A stretch of DNA of 64,000 bases from Pirellulales bacterium. Its GTDB lineage: Bacteria > Planctomycetota > Planctomycetia > Pirellulales > Thermoguttaceae. The DNA lies in NCBI GenBank assembly GCA_013360685.1, contig JABWBD010000001.1, forward strand, positions 1-64,000, written 5' to 3'. The translations under genes were made by a program, and so were the position numbers. The notes beneath the pieces were generated by a model. That model searched no databases, was not told the origin of the DNA, and saw only the letters and a program-made list of their open reading frames with translations. Positions 49,501 to 60,639 of the stretch are shown here, piece after piece (position 1 is the first letter of the stretch; every line of letters starts with the position of its first letter).

Positions 49501-49572
49501 GTAACGCCGCTGGTCATCGAAGCCCCCATCGCTCAATTGAAGGAAGCCTGGCAGAAGCCGCTGGCATGGTAA
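46534..49572 (+). CDS. purL: Phosphoribosylformylglycinamidine synthase, PurL with N-terminal PurS-like region
   Basis: [48 protein letters not shown]-terminus has [16 protein letters not shown] and [19 protein letters not shown] segments. Confidence 0.93.
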   Translation: MLWEVDIYPRAGQPDLIGTQVVSDAADLGLAATLGVTAARGYLIQGDLDREQVERVADELLADRVVERTIVAPVGDALLAEAPEGRVHLIHVLPKPGVTDPVAQSALSAIADFGIAAQAVRTLKKYWTTRLPDQHVRLLCSKVLANDAIEQVIIGPLTFSHLELGSPYRFQPNTVPIRAMDDEALKRLSREGQLYLSLVEMQTIQGHFRQLDRDPSDAELETIAQTWSEHCSHKTLAGRIRYRDENGERHFENMLRETIFAATQEIRKELGERDWCVSVFRDNAGVIRFDDQYNVVFKVETHNHPSALEPYGGANTGIGGVIRDPMGTGLGAKPICNTDVFCFAPPDTPADQLPPGVLHPRRVMKGVVAGVRDYGNRMGIPTVNGAIYFDPRYLGNPLVYCGNVGLIPREKSSKEAKAGDLIVAVGGRTGRDGIHGATFSSAELTSQSESISGGAVQIGNAITEKMVLDVLLAARDRGLYNAVTDYGAGGFSSAVGEMGEQIGAEVWLDRVPLKYEGLSYTEIWISEAQERMVLSVPPEKWEELQSLCRSEGVEATAIGQFVPTGHLVLKYNDHQVAQLSMQFLHDGRPPVVREAIYTRPAPQPLEISKGESWDFAAPLRQILGSLNVASKHWVIRQYDHEVQGGSVIKPLVGVQNDGPSDAAVLRPVLGSRRGLVIACGMNPRYGDLDPYWMAAGAIDEAVRNCVAVGADPSRIAILDNFCWGNTDRPETLGSLVRAALACHDTAVALQTPFISGKDSLNNEFRPAGAAEPISIPPSLLISAMGQVDDVGRCVSMDLKEPGNYLYQVGVTKEELGGSHYAMVVGLRGGQVPQVDARQARAIFAALHRAIDAGLVRACHDLSEGGLAVAAAEMAFAGGLGARIQLDRVPQAVDAGTTAAAETERLSKRLRNQEFHPLSTYFPANEVLLFSESNTRLLCEVRPDDAEAFEQTLAGLPHAVIGEVSDAGVLEILGIPRPVPDDTGRGRVELVTPLVIEAPIAQLKEAWQKPLAW

Positions 49573-49623
49573 TGCGACCATGATCCCGCACCCCGGACCG
49601 CGCACCCTCCCATTCCCCTTCAA

Positions 49624-49642
49624 CCCCCGGCTCTGCCGGGGG
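49624..49642. repeat. Perfect 8-bp hairpin CCCCCGGC-TCT-GCCGGGGG between purL and purQ
   Basis: Direct reading. Confidence 0.8.
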
Positions 49643-49694
49643 TAGGTACCCGAATCCCAGATCTCCGATCTCTGTCCCCGGACCCCGATCCCCC

Positions 49695-50483
49695 ATGGCC
49701 CAACCCAACGTACTGATCCTCCGAGCCCCGGGAACCAATTGCGACCGCGAAACCGCCTATGCCTTCGAAGCGGCCGGCGCCGGTGTGGAGGTGTTGCACA
49801 TTAACAGTGTGCTCGAAAACCCAGCGCAGTTCGGGAATTTCCAGATCCTCTGCATCCCCGGCGGATTCAGCTACGGCGACGACGTGGCCGCGGGCCGCAT
49901 CCTGGCCAACCAAATCCAGCACCACCTTTACGCCGAGCTGACCCGCTTCAAGGAGGACGGCAAGCTTATTCTGGGCATCTGCAACGGCTTCCAGGTGTTG
50001 ATCAAGTCGGGAGTGCTGCTCGACAACGACCCCGAGTATGGTCCGCCCGCGACGCTCACTTGGAACGATTCCGGGCAGTTCGAGGACCGCTGGGTGCAGT
50101 TGGGCGTCGAGCCGTCGGATTGCGTTTTCCTGCGAGGGATTGATTCGATGTACTTGCCCGTCGCCCACGCCGAAGGGAAGTTCGTCACGCGCGACGACCG
50201 CGTGCTTTCGCGATTGGACGGAGGCAGGCAACTCGTGTTGCGATACCGCCTTCAGACGGAGGCCATCGTTGGGGAGGGGAAGGTGCCTTATCCCGACAAC
50301 CCCAACGGGTCCATGGCCAACGTGGCCGGGCTCAGCGACAAGACGGGAAGGGTCCTGGGACTCATGCCCCACCCGGAACGGCACATCGACCGGACGCATC
50401 ACCCGCGTTGGACGCGCGGCGAGGGCCGGCAGCCCGGCGATGGCATGCCGATGTTCCTTAACGCCGTCAATTACTTCGCGTGA
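49695..50483 (+). CDS. purQ: Phosphoribosylformylglycinamidine synthase subunit PurQ
   Basis: NVLILRAPGTNCDRETAYAFEAAGA; ILCIPGGFSYGDDVAAGRI; LILGICNGFQVLIKSGVL; LMPHPERH. Confidence 0.94.
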   Translation: MAQPNVLILRAPGTNCDRETAYAFEAAGAGVEVLHINSVLENPAQFGNFQILCIPGGFSYGDDVAAGRILANQIQHHLYAELTRFKEDGKLILGICNGFQVLIKSGVLLDNDPEYGPPATLTWNDSGQFEDRWVQLGVEPSDCVFLRGIDSMYLPVAHAEGKFVTRDDRVLSRLDGGRQLVLRYRLQTEAIVGEGKVPYPDNPNGSMANVAGLSDKTGRVLGLMPHPERHIDRTHHPRWTRGEGRQPGDGMPMFLNAVNYFA

Positions 50484-50559
50484 CATTCTGCACTAGGCCG
50501 CAGCCTCGCCGCGTCTCTGGGACTCCGCCGAGCATGCCCGGTGGTGAACCGATCCTGCA

Positions 50560-52278
50560 CTAGGCCGCCGGCGAGGCGGGCTGTGGGGGCGTGGCGCTTT
50601 TCATCAGCGCGAGGAACTCTGCGAAGTTTTTCACCCGCAGTACCTTGGCCAGCATCTGCCGGTCGTGGAACAGGTGGGACAGTTCGGCGGCGATCTTGAG
50701 CTGAGCCCCCGGATCTTCCTGGGGAGTGAGAATGAGAAAGATCCCGTGAGCCGGCTCCCCATCCGGCGCGTCGAAGTCGATCCCCGCCTCCGAGATCCCG
50801 ACCGCAACCAGCGGCTCGCGCAGCCCCGGCAGTCGGGCATGGGGCAAGGCGATGCCCTTGCCGATGCCGGTCGGCATTGCCTCCTCGCGGGTCCAAACGG
50901 CGCTCTCGACGTCGTTTTCATCGAGGTTCCCTGCCGCGCACGCAGCCGCAGTCAGTTCATGAACGGCCTCTCGCCGCGATACCGCGGCCAGTTCGCGCAG
51001 GAATGCCTTGGAAGAAAATGCCTTCAACAGGCGCCACGGTTTGCGGAGTTGCAGGATGATCTGCATCGCCGGGCCGCTCATCATGGAGGTAACCAGCGCC
51101 ATGATCACCAGCGCGACGAACAGCCGTTGCCGGATCACCCCCGCCTCCAGCGCCAAAAGGCCGAGGATGATCTCCATGGCCCCGCGCGCGTTCATCCCGA
51201 AACCGACGGCCCAGGCATCCCTCGCTGGCATCCCGCCCCAGCGGGCCCCGAGGGTCGCACCCGCCAGTTTTCCGGCGCAAGCGATCGCGAGGACCGTGAG
51301 GACCAGCGGCGCATCGAAGTGGGTCGCGAAATTCACCTTCAGCCCGATGCTCGCGAAGAACACGGGGGCAAAGATGAACGACACGAAATCATTGATGATT
51401 GTCCGCGTCTGCTCGCGCAGGTGGGAAGAATCGCCCACGGCAACGCCGACCAGAAAGGAGCCGAAAATGGCGTGGATACCGATCCATTCGGTCAGCGCGG
51501 CCCCGAAAAGTGCAAGCGTCAGGGCAAAGCTCAGCACGCCGCCCGGCCAGTGCGCATAGGCCTGCAGGTACGGCAAGACCGCGTGGACCAACCACCGCCC
51601 CGCCGTCAGCATCACGGCGGCGAACCCCAGGATGAGACCGATCGTCAGCGGTATGCTGATCGCGTGGCCGGTGGCCGTCCCCATGAGTCCCAGAATCACG
51701 GCAAACACGATCCAGCCGATCAGGTCGTTGAAGATCGCAGCGCTGACGATCACCATCCCAAGGTCGCTTCGATACAGGTCCAGGTCCATCAGCGTCTTGG
51801 CGATCACGGGGAGCGCTGAGATCGACAGGGCCGTTCCCAGGAAGAGGGCAAACAGCAGCGGATCGGCCTCGGCCTGCCGGCCGAGGGCCTGCGGCACGAT
51901 CCATGCCGCCAGGAAACCAAGGGCCAGCGGAACCAGGATCCCGGCGGTTCCCACCTTGAGAGCGACCTTGCCTCGCCTCCAGACCGTCGACAGGTCCACC
52001 TCCATGCCGGCGACCAGCAGGAATAGCACAACCGCCAGCGTCGCAATGCCGTCCAGGGTGATGGCGTTGGCGCCGTGCTTGGGAAAAAGCAGCGCATTGC
52101 ACGGCGGCGCCAGAGTCCCCAGAACGGTCGGACCCAGCAGGATCCCCGCGAGGATCTCCCCGAGGACGGCAGGCTGGTGCAACCGCTGCGCCAGCTCCCC
52201 CAACAAACGGGCCGTGCCCAAGAGGACTCCCAGCGCAAGAAGCATGACGGTGATTTCGTGGGGCGCAAGACTGTCCAT
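50560..52278 (-). CDS. CPA2/Kef-type cation:proton antiporter with C-terminal PTS EIIA-Ntr-like domain
   Basis: N-terminal LAQRLHQPAVLGEILAGILLGPTVLG; TM segments; C-terminal VWTREEAMPTGIGKGIALPHARLPGLREPLVAVGI...LKIAAELSHLFHDRQML. Confidence 0.88.
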   Translation of the reverse strand: MDSLAPHEITVMLLALGVLLGTARLLGELAQRLHQPAVLGEILAGILLGPTVLGTLAPPCNALLFPKHGANAITLDGIATLAVVLFLLVAGMEVDLSTVWRRGKVALKVGTAGILVPLALGFLAAWIVPQALGRQAEADPLLFALFLGTALSISALPVIAKTLMDLDLYRSDLGMVIVSAAIFNDLIGWIVFAVILGLMGTATGHAISIPLTIGLILGFAAVMLTAGRWLVHAVLPYLQAYAHWPGGVLSFALTLALFGAALTEWIGIHAIFGSFLVGVAVGDSSHLREQTRTIINDFVSFIFAPVFFASIGLKVNFATHFDAPLVLTVLAIACAGKLAGATLGARWGGMPARDAWAVGFGMNARGAMEIILGLLALEAGVIRQRLFVALVIMALVTSMMSGPAMQIILQLRKPWRLLKAFSSKAFLRELAAVSRREAVHELTAAACAAGNLDENDVESAVWTREEAMPTGIGKGIALPHARLPGLREPLVAVGISEAGIDFDAPDGEPAHGIFLILTPQEDPGAQLKIAAELSHLFHDRQMLAKVLRVKNFAEFLALMKSATPPQPASPAA

Positions 52279-52419
52279 CAGGCGATCTCCCGGGGGCCAA
52301 GAGAAACAGGACCGGACTCGAGCGGTCTTGCCGCCGGCGGCCTCCGTGGGCCAAGTGCCGCGGCGGCCGTGTTCGGCGATTCGCGCAACGCCTTCGCAGC
52401 GGTAGGCGAAGCGAGTTTC

Positions 52420-53841
<1,422 letters not shown>

Positions 53842-54083
53842 GGATTGCTCCTTCGGTGGCTCTGATGGATCATCGATGTATCATCATACCGGGTCGAGGT
53901 AGGGCTGGGTGTCTCATCGGTCCTTTTTTGCTCACGGGCAACCTTCTTCTTGGCGAGTCGCAAGGCCGCCAGGCTTTCTCTGCGACGAATACCTTTTTTG
54001 GCATAAGGACTTACGTTCAGTATCCGAACGAGGAAATTGTCGTGGTGATGTCGAACGACCGGTACAGCGCTGCCCGGGCGCGG

Positions 54084-54848
54084 TTACATCGCTGCCTGGG
54101 CGCCGCTGCCGTCGGCCGGGAGCCTTGCGGGGACGGGCAGCTTGATGGTGAACTGGGTGCCTTTGCCCACCTCGCTCTGCACGTCGATTCTGCCGCCGTG
54201 GGCCTCGATGATTTTGCGGGCGGTCGGCAAACCCAGGCCCGATCCGCCGCGCTTCGTGGAGAAGAACGCCTCGAAGATATGCTCCAGCGCGTTGGGGGCG
54301 ACGCCGCAGCCCGTGTCAATCAGATCCAGCCGGACCCCGTCGCCGCGATCGCTGGTGCGGACGACGAGTTGTCCGCCCTGCGGCATTGCCTGTTCGGCGT
54401 TGATCACCAGATTCAAGAGCGCTCCGTGGAACGCCTCGCGATCCAAGAGGACCGTCGGCAGGTCGGCGGCGAGATAGTCGATCACCTCAATGCCGGCGTC
54501 GTGGGCCTTCGGTTGAAAGAACTGCAGGACCTGCTTGACCTGCTGGTTGAGATTGCTCGGTTCGAGCTTGAGTTTTCGGACTTTGGTAAAGCTCAAGAAG
54601 CTGTCGAGCAGCTCTTGCAGGCGCTGGCATTCGCGTTCGACCACGGCCACCTTGGCCAGGGCCCGCCGCTCGCGAGGAGTTTCCGGGTTCCGGAGCTCCT
54701 CGGCCAACAACTCCATGCTCAGCCGGATCGTGGAGAGCGGGTTCTTGATTTCGTGGGCCAGGGCGCCGGCCAGGCGGGCAATCTCGGTGTACTGGTCGAC
54801 GAGCTTTCGCTCGGACTCGGAGGCGGTGGAAGCGGGAGGTGGAATCAT
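54084..54848 (-). CDS. Sensor histidine kinase (HisKA + HATPase)
   Basis: LAGALAHEIKNPLSTIRLSMELL; LVINAEQAMPQGG; GCGVAPNALEHIFEAFFSTKRGGSGLGLPTARKIIEAHGG. Confidence 0.93.
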   Translation of the reverse strand: MIPPPASTASESERKLVDQYTEIARLAGALAHEIKNPLSTIRLSMELLAEELRNPETPRERRALAKVAVVERECQRLQELLDSFLSFTKVRKLKLEPSNLNQQVKQVLQFFQPKAHDAGIEVIDYLAADLPTVLLDREAFHGALLNLVINAEQAMPQGGQLVVRTSDRGDGVRLDLIDTGCGVAPNALEHIFEAFFSTKRGGSGLGLPTARKIIEAHGGRIDVQSEVGKGTQFTIKLPVPARLPADGSGAQAAM

Positions 54849-54940
54849 GGCGACGGCCGGGCGAAGCTCCGGGAACAAGGACCGCCTGCCGGCACAGGGC
54901 CCGGCAGGCGGTCGTCGGAATGTCTGGGCCTGGAAGACCG

Positions 54941-57055
54941 TCAGCGTTTGTCGCCGGAAGGCTGCTTCTGGGCTGCCTCGCGCAGAACGGCCCTGCGGCT
55001 GAGTTTCACGCGGTCTTGATCGTCGATGGCAATGACCTTGACTTGCATCAAATCGCCAACCTTGCAGACGTCGGAAACGCTCGAGACATAGCCCTCGGCC
55101 AGCTCGCTGATGTGGCACAGGCCGTCCTTGCCGGGCAAGATCTCGATGAATGCCCCGAAATCCTTGACGCTGGTGACGCGGCCGTCGTAAATGCGGCCGA
55201 CCTCCACGCTGGCCGTCAGGGCTTCGACTTGCCGCATGGCCGCCTGGGCCCCTTCGGCGTTCTGGCAGGCGATGGTGACGGTGCCGTCGTCTTCCACTTC
55301 GATCAGGGCGCCGGTGCCGTCCTGGATCGCCCGGATCGTCTTTCCGCCGGGACCGATGAGCAGGCCGATCTTGTCCGGGTCGATCCGCGTCCGCAACAGG
55401 CGCGGTGCCCACGAGGAGATCTGGTCGCGCGGCCGAGGAATCGCGGTGAGCATCTTCCGCAGGATCTCGATGCGGGCGTCGCGGGATTGTTGCAGCGTCG
55501 CCTGAATGATCTCCTCGCTGATGCCGCCGATCTTCAGATCGAGCTGAATGCCGGTGACGCCGTTTTGAGTGCCGGCGACCTTGAAGTCCATGTCGCCGTA
55601 ATGGTCCTCGTCTCCGATGATGTCGGTCAGGAGGGTCCACTGGTCGCCCTCCTTGACCAGCCCGATGGAGATGCCGGCCACGGGATTGCTGATCGGAACG
55701 CCGGCCGCCATCAGCCCGAGCGTGGCGCCGCAGACGCTGGCCATCGAGCTCGACCCGTTCGACTCCAGGATGTCGGAGATGATGCGGATCGTGTAGGGGA
55801 ACTGCTCGGGATCGGGCAGCACGGACTTGACGCTCCGTTCGGCCAAGGCGCCGTGGCCGATTTCCCGCCGGCCCGGTCCGCGGATCGGCCGCACTTCACC
55901 GACGGAGAAGGGCGGGAAGTAGTAGTCGAGCATGAATTTTTTCGTGTACTCCTCGATCAGCCCATCCACGCGCTGCTCGTCGCGCGTCGTGCCCAGGGTG
56001 ACGGTGATCAAAGCCTGGGTCTCGCCACGCTGGAACACGGCCGAGCCGTGGACGCGCGGCAGCACGTCCACCTTGCAGGTGATCGAACGGAGATCCTTGA
56101 CGCCGCGGCCGTCGGGACGCGTGCCGCTGAGGATCAGATCGCGGACCGCGCGCTGTTCCAGGTCGTGCCACGACTTCTCCAGCGCCAACGGCGAGATCGC
56201 CTGGTCGGCAAGCGGATCGGGGATCATCTCCAGGATGACCCGCTCTTTGACCTGGGCCACCGCTTCCGCACGGGCCTGTTTCCCCTCGGTCCGCTTGGCT
56301 TCTTTCAATGCCTCGTAGTACTTTTCTTTGAGTTGATCGAAGAGCGAATCCGGTTCGGGGATGGGGTACTCCTTCTTGACCGGCTGGACTTTCGCGACCA
56401 GTTCTTCCTGGAGTTCGCAGATCTCGCGGACGTAGCGATGGGCCGTCATCACCGCCTCGGCCATGCGATCTTCAGGCATTTCGCGAGCGAAGCCTTCGAT
56501 CATCAGGATCACGTCCTTCGTGCCGGAGACGATCAGGTCGAGATCGCTTTCCTCAAGGTCGTCCTGGCTTGGAAAGGGCACGAATTCCCCGCCAATGTAC
56601 CCCAGTCGGATCGAGCCGATCGGGCCGTGAAACGGGATCGGCGCCAGGGTAAGACTGGCAGAAGCGCCGTTCATTGCCAGGACATCGCCATCGGTCTGGC
56701 GATCGCTGGCCATCACGAAAGCCTGGATCTGGACTTCGTCGTGGAACCAATCGGGAAAACTGGGTCGAATGGGACGGTCGATCAGCCGGGCCGTGAGAGT
56801 TTCTTTCGTGGTGGGCCGGCCTTCCCGCTTGAGAAATCCCCCTGGGAATTTGCCCGCGGCCGCCACGCGCTCGCGGTAATCGCATGTCAGAGGGAAAAAG
56901 TCGACGCCCGGCCGAGGCGGGCCGACTGCGGCGGCAGAGAGTACAACTGTTTCGCCGTACCCGACGAGGCAACTGCCTGCCGCCTGTTTTGCTAGTTCTC
57001 CGGTCTCAATCCAAAGGGTGCTCGCACCAATCCGTTTCTCTACACGTACTTTCAA
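54941..57055 (-). CDS. pnp: Polyribonucleotide nucleotidyltransferase (PNPase), TTG start
   Basis: GETVVLSAA; FFPLTCDYRERVAAAGKFPGGFLKREGRPT; TGIQLDLKIGGI; C-terminal KH (IGPGGKTIRAIQD) and S1 domains; GGTAGGA upstream of TTG. Confidence 0.95.
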   Translation of the reverse strand: MKVRVEKRIGASTLWIETGELAKQAAGSCLVGYGETVVLSAAAVGPPRPGVDFFPLTCDYRERVAAAGKFPGGFLKREGRPTTKETLTARLIDRPIRPSFPDWFHDEVQIQAFVMASDRQTDGDVLAMNGASASLTLAPIPFHGPIGSIRLGYIGGEFVPFPSQDDLEESDLDLIVSGTKDVILMIEGFAREMPEDRMAEAVMTAHRYVREICELQEELVAKVQPVKKEYPIPEPDSLFDQLKEKYYEALKEAKRTEGKQARAEAVAQVKERVILEMIPDPLADQAISPLALEKSWHDLEQRAVRDLILSGTRPDGRGVKDLRSITCKVDVLPRVHGSAVFQRGETQALITVTLGTTRDEQRVDGLIEEYTKKFMLDYYFPPFSVGEVRPIRGPGRREIGHGALAERSVKSVLPDPEQFPYTIRIISDILESNGSSSMASVCGATLGLMAAGVPISNPVAGISIGLVKEGDQWTLLTDIIGDEDHYGDMDFKVAGTQNGVTGIQLDLKIGGISEEIIQATLQQSRDARIEILRKMLTAIPRPRDQISSWAPRLLRTRIDPDKIGLLIGPGGKTIRAIQDGTGALIEVEDDGTVTIACQNAEGAQAAMRQVEALTASVEVGRIYDGRVTSVKDFGAFIEILPGKDGLCHISELAEGYVSSVSDVCKVGDLMQVKVIAIDDQDRVKLSRRAVLREAAQKQPSGDKR

Positions 57056-57239
57056 TTTTTCCTACCTTCACCTGCGCTGCAGCCCTTGCTGCCAGTGGAT
57101 GGAGGTAAATCGGACAGGGGCGAGCCGCCTTCGATAAGCGACAAGCAGGAGTTCACCGGCAAACGGTCGGGTTTGACACCACCGATTCGGGGTGTGCCGG
57201 ATGTGGGCCAGAATCGAAGCACGGTGAGGGCGTGCAGGT

Positions 57240-57509
57240 CTACTTGCGGATTTCCAGCTTCTGGATGATATCCAGATAACGCTGCGGATCAACTTTCTTG
57301 AGATAGTCCAGCAATCCGCGGCGCCGCCCGACCATCATCAGCAGACCACGCCGACCAGCGTAGTCCTTGGTGTGCGTCCGCAAGTGTTCGGTGAGCCCGT
57401 TGATCCGCGACGTGAGAATGGCAATTTGCACCTCGGCGGAACCGGTATCGTTGTCGGCCCGCTTGAACTCGCTGATCAAACCCTGCTTTCGCTCTCTGGT
57501 GATAGTCAT
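57240..57509 (-). CDS. rpsO: 30S ribosomal protein S15
   Basis: 89 aa [72 protein letters not shown]. Confidence 0.97.
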   Translation of the reverse strand: MTITRERKQGLISEFKRADNDTGSAEVQIAILTSRINGLTEHLRTHTKDYAGRRGLLMMVGRRRGLLDYLKKVDPQRYLDIIQKLEIRK

Positions 57510-57628
57510 CTGCTACCGCAATTCCTTAAATCCGACCGGCTTCTGATGCTGCTCCTGAAGCCCGATCCTCCACCGAGTCAACAAGAACTTTGTCCTGAAA
57601 CGTCTAACACCAATTCGTCAAAGACGTA

Positions 57629-57656
57629 AGTTTAGCAATTGCCCACTTTTTTGCAA
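57629..57656 (-). promoter_or_regulatory. Possible sigma70-type promoter for rpsO: TTGCAA - 16 nt - TAAACT
   Basis: Minus-strand match in the AT-rich region 120-150 nt upstream of rpsO. Confidence 0.3.
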
Positions 57657-57869
57657 CGGGGGACTCCACTCCGGGGCGACCAGGAACGGCAGTCGCTGTC
57701 GCTCGGGGGGGGTTAGGTTGTGGTCGGGGTGGTGGGGTGATGGAATCAATAGCGTAATGGTGTGGCATGTCCGCTCCAGCGTGTACACAACAACCCCTCT
57801 TGACAGCTAGCTGTTACCTCAAGGCCCGAATACTCGGCTGCTCCATCGGTCTATCCCTCTGTCGCCGCG

Positions 57870-60365
57870 TCAGCGCGGGGGGTGGAATGGGACGACATCG
57901 AGGCGATCGGAGCTGACACGGACGCAAACGGCACCGCAGTAGGCGGTGTGGAAGATCTGTGCGCCGCCGGCCTGGTAGGCTGTGGCGGCCGCGTCCCAGT
58001 CGCGCGAGCGGCTGCCGCTAATGACGACCCACTCGGGTGTGCACCAAGCGGCCAGACCAGGTGGGTCGCTGCGGCGGCTGCCGTGGTGAGGAACCAGCAG
58101 GACGTCGCAATCCCAAGGCGGACGGGCCGTGATCTGGTCGAGGCCGGGCGGTTCGAGGTCGCCGGGCAGGAGGATTCGCCACTCGCGGTGCTCGATCGCA
58201 AGGACGAGGCTGTTGGCATTGTCGCTGCGGGAAACACCTGGGCGTTCTGGATGGATCACCTCGATTCGGCCGTCCTCGCCGGCGTGCAACCGGGCGCCGG
58301 CGGAGATCTCATGGATCGGAACGCTCGCGTCGAGGAGGGCACGTTGCAGACTGGCCGTGGCAGGACTGTCCTCGATTTTGTCGAACATCAAGGGCGGGAC
58401 GTAGACGGAGCCGACGCGGAACATCCTGAGCAATTCGGGGACGGCGTTGTAGTGGTCGGCGTCGTCGTGCGACAGGACCATCGCGTCGACATGGACGATC
58501 CCGCGCGACCAGAGGGCGCCGGCAACGGTGCGGGCGCAAAGTTCGGGCGAGGCAAGCTGCCCGGCGTCGTAGAGAATCGCCTCTCCCGAAGGCAGGCGAA
58601 TCAGGGCGGCGCAGCCGTGCCCCACCGAAAGGAATGTACATTCCAGGCAGCGCGGCGACCTGCCGGCGAGCGAGCATGACAACCCGATCAGGCTCCAGCC
58701 GGCCATGACCGCGAGGAAGCAGCGGCGGGACGGACGGGCCTGCGGTACGGCGGCCATCGTTGCCAGAATACCGTAGAACCCCGCGAGCCACCATTCCGCC
58801 GGCCCGGCAACCCAGAAGTGGCTGAGCGGGGCAGACTGAGCCAGGTCGACGGGGGCTTCCGTCAGCCAAAGCCCCACATCGCACAACCACCCGCTCAATG
58901 CACCAAGCGGGGGCAGCAGCCAGCCGAACGTCAGGACCAGGAAACCGCTCACTACCCCGATGGAGACCGGCAGCCAGATGACCACGTTGAGAAGCAGCGC
59001 CACGGGCGAAACCAGGTGGAAGCGTGCGGCAACCAGCGGCAGAGTGAGCAGCCAAATCGCTGCGCTGACCAGGACAAGCTCCCCGCTCATGCGGACCAGC
59101 CGCCTGGCGATTCGGACCGGCCAACTTCGACTCTGTTCGATGAGCCGGTCGAGCGGGTCGGCCTCACGACGGCTTTCCATCCAGTGGGGCGCGAACCACA
59201 TCATCCCGGCGACCGAAAGAAAGGACAACTGCGCTCCGACGCTGAACAGTTCGGCCGGGTTGATCGCCAGGACGACCAGGGCCGCGGCCGCCAGGGAGTT
59301 GAACGGGAGCCCTCGTTTTCCCGCTGCATACCCGGCACACATCACGACCACCAAGACCGCGGCGCGGACCGCGGGCGGTTCGGCGCCGGTCACCAGCGTG
59401 TAGGCGACGGTCGCTCCTGAAACGATTGCGGCGATGGCGCGACGTGGCACGGGCGTGAGACGAAACAGGGCAAGCAGCGCGCCGGCAACGATGCCCACGT
59501 GAAGTCCGGAGATCGACAGCAGGTGGACGGTTCCCGTCTCGAGGAAAGCGTCGTTGCGGTCATCACCGAGTTCCTCGCGGATGCCCAGGAGCAAAGCGGA
59601 AGCCAAGGCTGCTCGTCGTGGATGGATGTATTGCCACATCAGCCGGTCTCCGGAGCGCCGCAGGGCCTCCACCCAGCGCCCGGGACCGCCGACGGCCGGC
59701 CGCGCGAGCACGGTCACACAGTCAGGGTATTCCGACCGGAGGATGGCGCGGACCCGCGACCTGCGGGCATACGCGGCCCGGTCGGCTTCTCCGGGGTTTG
59801 CCGGCGACCGCGGGGCGGAAAGTTGTGCGAAGACCCGGAGGCGGTCTCCGGCGTGGACGCCCGGCAGGTGGCCATCGACGACGAGCGTTGCTCGTCCCGA
59901 GGCCGGCCGGCGGCGCGATCCGTCGCGAAGCCCGGCAACCTCGACCTCCAACCGTGTCCGATCGCCGGCCGGAATGATCCGCATCGGGTCGAAATCAGGC
60001 GCGGGAAGGCGAACGGGACCTTGGACGGCGACCACGTCGGCGCAAACCGGCTGCGCCGATGCGGTGACGAAACGCCCCACATCGTCGTCGGCATAGAGAC
60101 TCCAGCAGCCGTGGTGCCATGCCGCCGCGCCGGCTGCCACCGCCGGCAGGAGAATCCAAGCGGCAGCCCGGAAGCAGCCGCGGCGCCAGGCAACGAGCCA
60201 CAGGACCAGCCCGGCCGCCGCCACCAGCCACCACGCCACGAACCAGCCGCGCGCATAGCGGTCCGTCAGAATGCCGACGCACACGGAGCCGAGAACGAGA
60301 ACCAGCGGCTGGTACCGTGGAGCACGAGAATCCGTCGCGACGGCGATGGCGGCATGGTCCGGCAT
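57870..60365 (-). CDS. comEC: DNA internalization-related competence protein ComEC/Rec2
   Basis: Competence domain ALASALLLGIREELGDDRNDAFLETGTVHLLSISGLHVGIVAGALLALF; C-terminal MBL domain MVLSHDDADHYNAVPELL...LLVPHHGSRRSDP. Confidence 0.93.
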   Translation of the reverse strand: MPDHAAIAVATDSRAPRYQPLVLVLGSVCVGILTDRYARGWFVAWWLVAAAGLVLWLVAWRRGCFRAAAWILLPAVAAGAAAWHHGCWSLYADDDVGRFVTASAQPVCADVVAVQGPVRLPAPDFDPMRIIPAGDRTRLEVEVAGLRDGSRRRPASGRATLVVDGHLPGVHAGDRLRVFAQLSAPRSPANPGEADRAAYARRSRVRAILRSEYPDCVTVLARPAVGGPGRWVEALRRSGDRLMWQYIHPRRAALASALLLGIREELGDDRNDAFLETGTVHLLSISGLHVGIVAGALLALFRLTPVPRRAIAAIVSGATVAYTLVTGAEPPAVRAAVLVVVMCAGYAAGKRGLPFNSLAAAALVVLAINPAELFSVGAQLSFLSVAGMMWFAPHWMESRREADPLDRLIEQSRSWPVRIARRLVRMSGELVLVSAAIWLLTLPLVAARFHLVSPVALLLNVVIWLPVSIGVVSGFLVLTFGWLLPPLGALSGWLCDVGLWLTEAPVDLAQSAPLSHFWVAGPAEWWLAGFYGILATMAAVPQARPSRRCFLAVMAGWSLIGLSCSLAGRSPRCLECTFLSVGHGCAALIRLPSGEAILYDAGQLASPELCARTVAGALWSRGIVHVDAMVLSHDDADHYNAVPELLRMFRVGSVYVPPLMFDKIEDSPATASLQRALLDASVPIHEISAGARLHAGEDGRIEVIHPERPGVSRSDNANSLVLAIEHREWRILLPGDLEPPGLDQITARPPWDCDVLLVPHHGSRRSDPPGLAAWCTPEWVVISGSRSRDWDAAATAYQAGGAQIFHTAYCGAVCVRVSSDRLDVVPFHPPR

Positions 60366-60466
60366 GCCGGTATTGTGCGCGGAGAAAAGCCTCGGCTCAA
60401 GCAGACCGGGGATTTCCGGGACGCGCTGGGACGCCGGGCCGGATTGTGGCAGCCTTTATGGGAGTC

Positions 60467-60563
60467 GAGGGTCCAGGGCTGAGGGTCGAGGGTCGAAAGC
60501 TGAGGATCGAAGGTCGAGGGCCAGAGGGTTTGGCTCTCGACCCTCGACCCTCAGCTCTCAGCC
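60467..60563. repeat. Heptamer array of GAGGGTC type with inverted partner tract
   Basis: GAGGGTC CAGGGCT GAGGGTC GAGGGTC GAAAGCT GAGGATC GAAGGTC GAGGGCC, then GGCTCTC GACCCTC GACCCTC AGCTCTC. Confidence 0.9.
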
Positions 60564-60639
60564 ATCTTCGGCCGACATGGCGGGGCGTTAGCCCCGAAAG
60601 CCGGCCCGGATGCCTATCCTCGCCTCTTGGCACACGCGG

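Noticed and set aside
50488-50568. Duplicated CTGCACTAGGCCGC 14-mer flanking the purQ/antiporter gap
   Set aside because: Could be a target-site duplication but the 53-bp interior shows no mobile element features; one copy includes the antiporter stop codon, so left unassigned.
54849-55640. N-terminal extension of the histidine-kinase ORF to 55640
   Set aside because: Overlaps pnp in another frame with R/D-rich low-information sequence; kinase start set at 54848.
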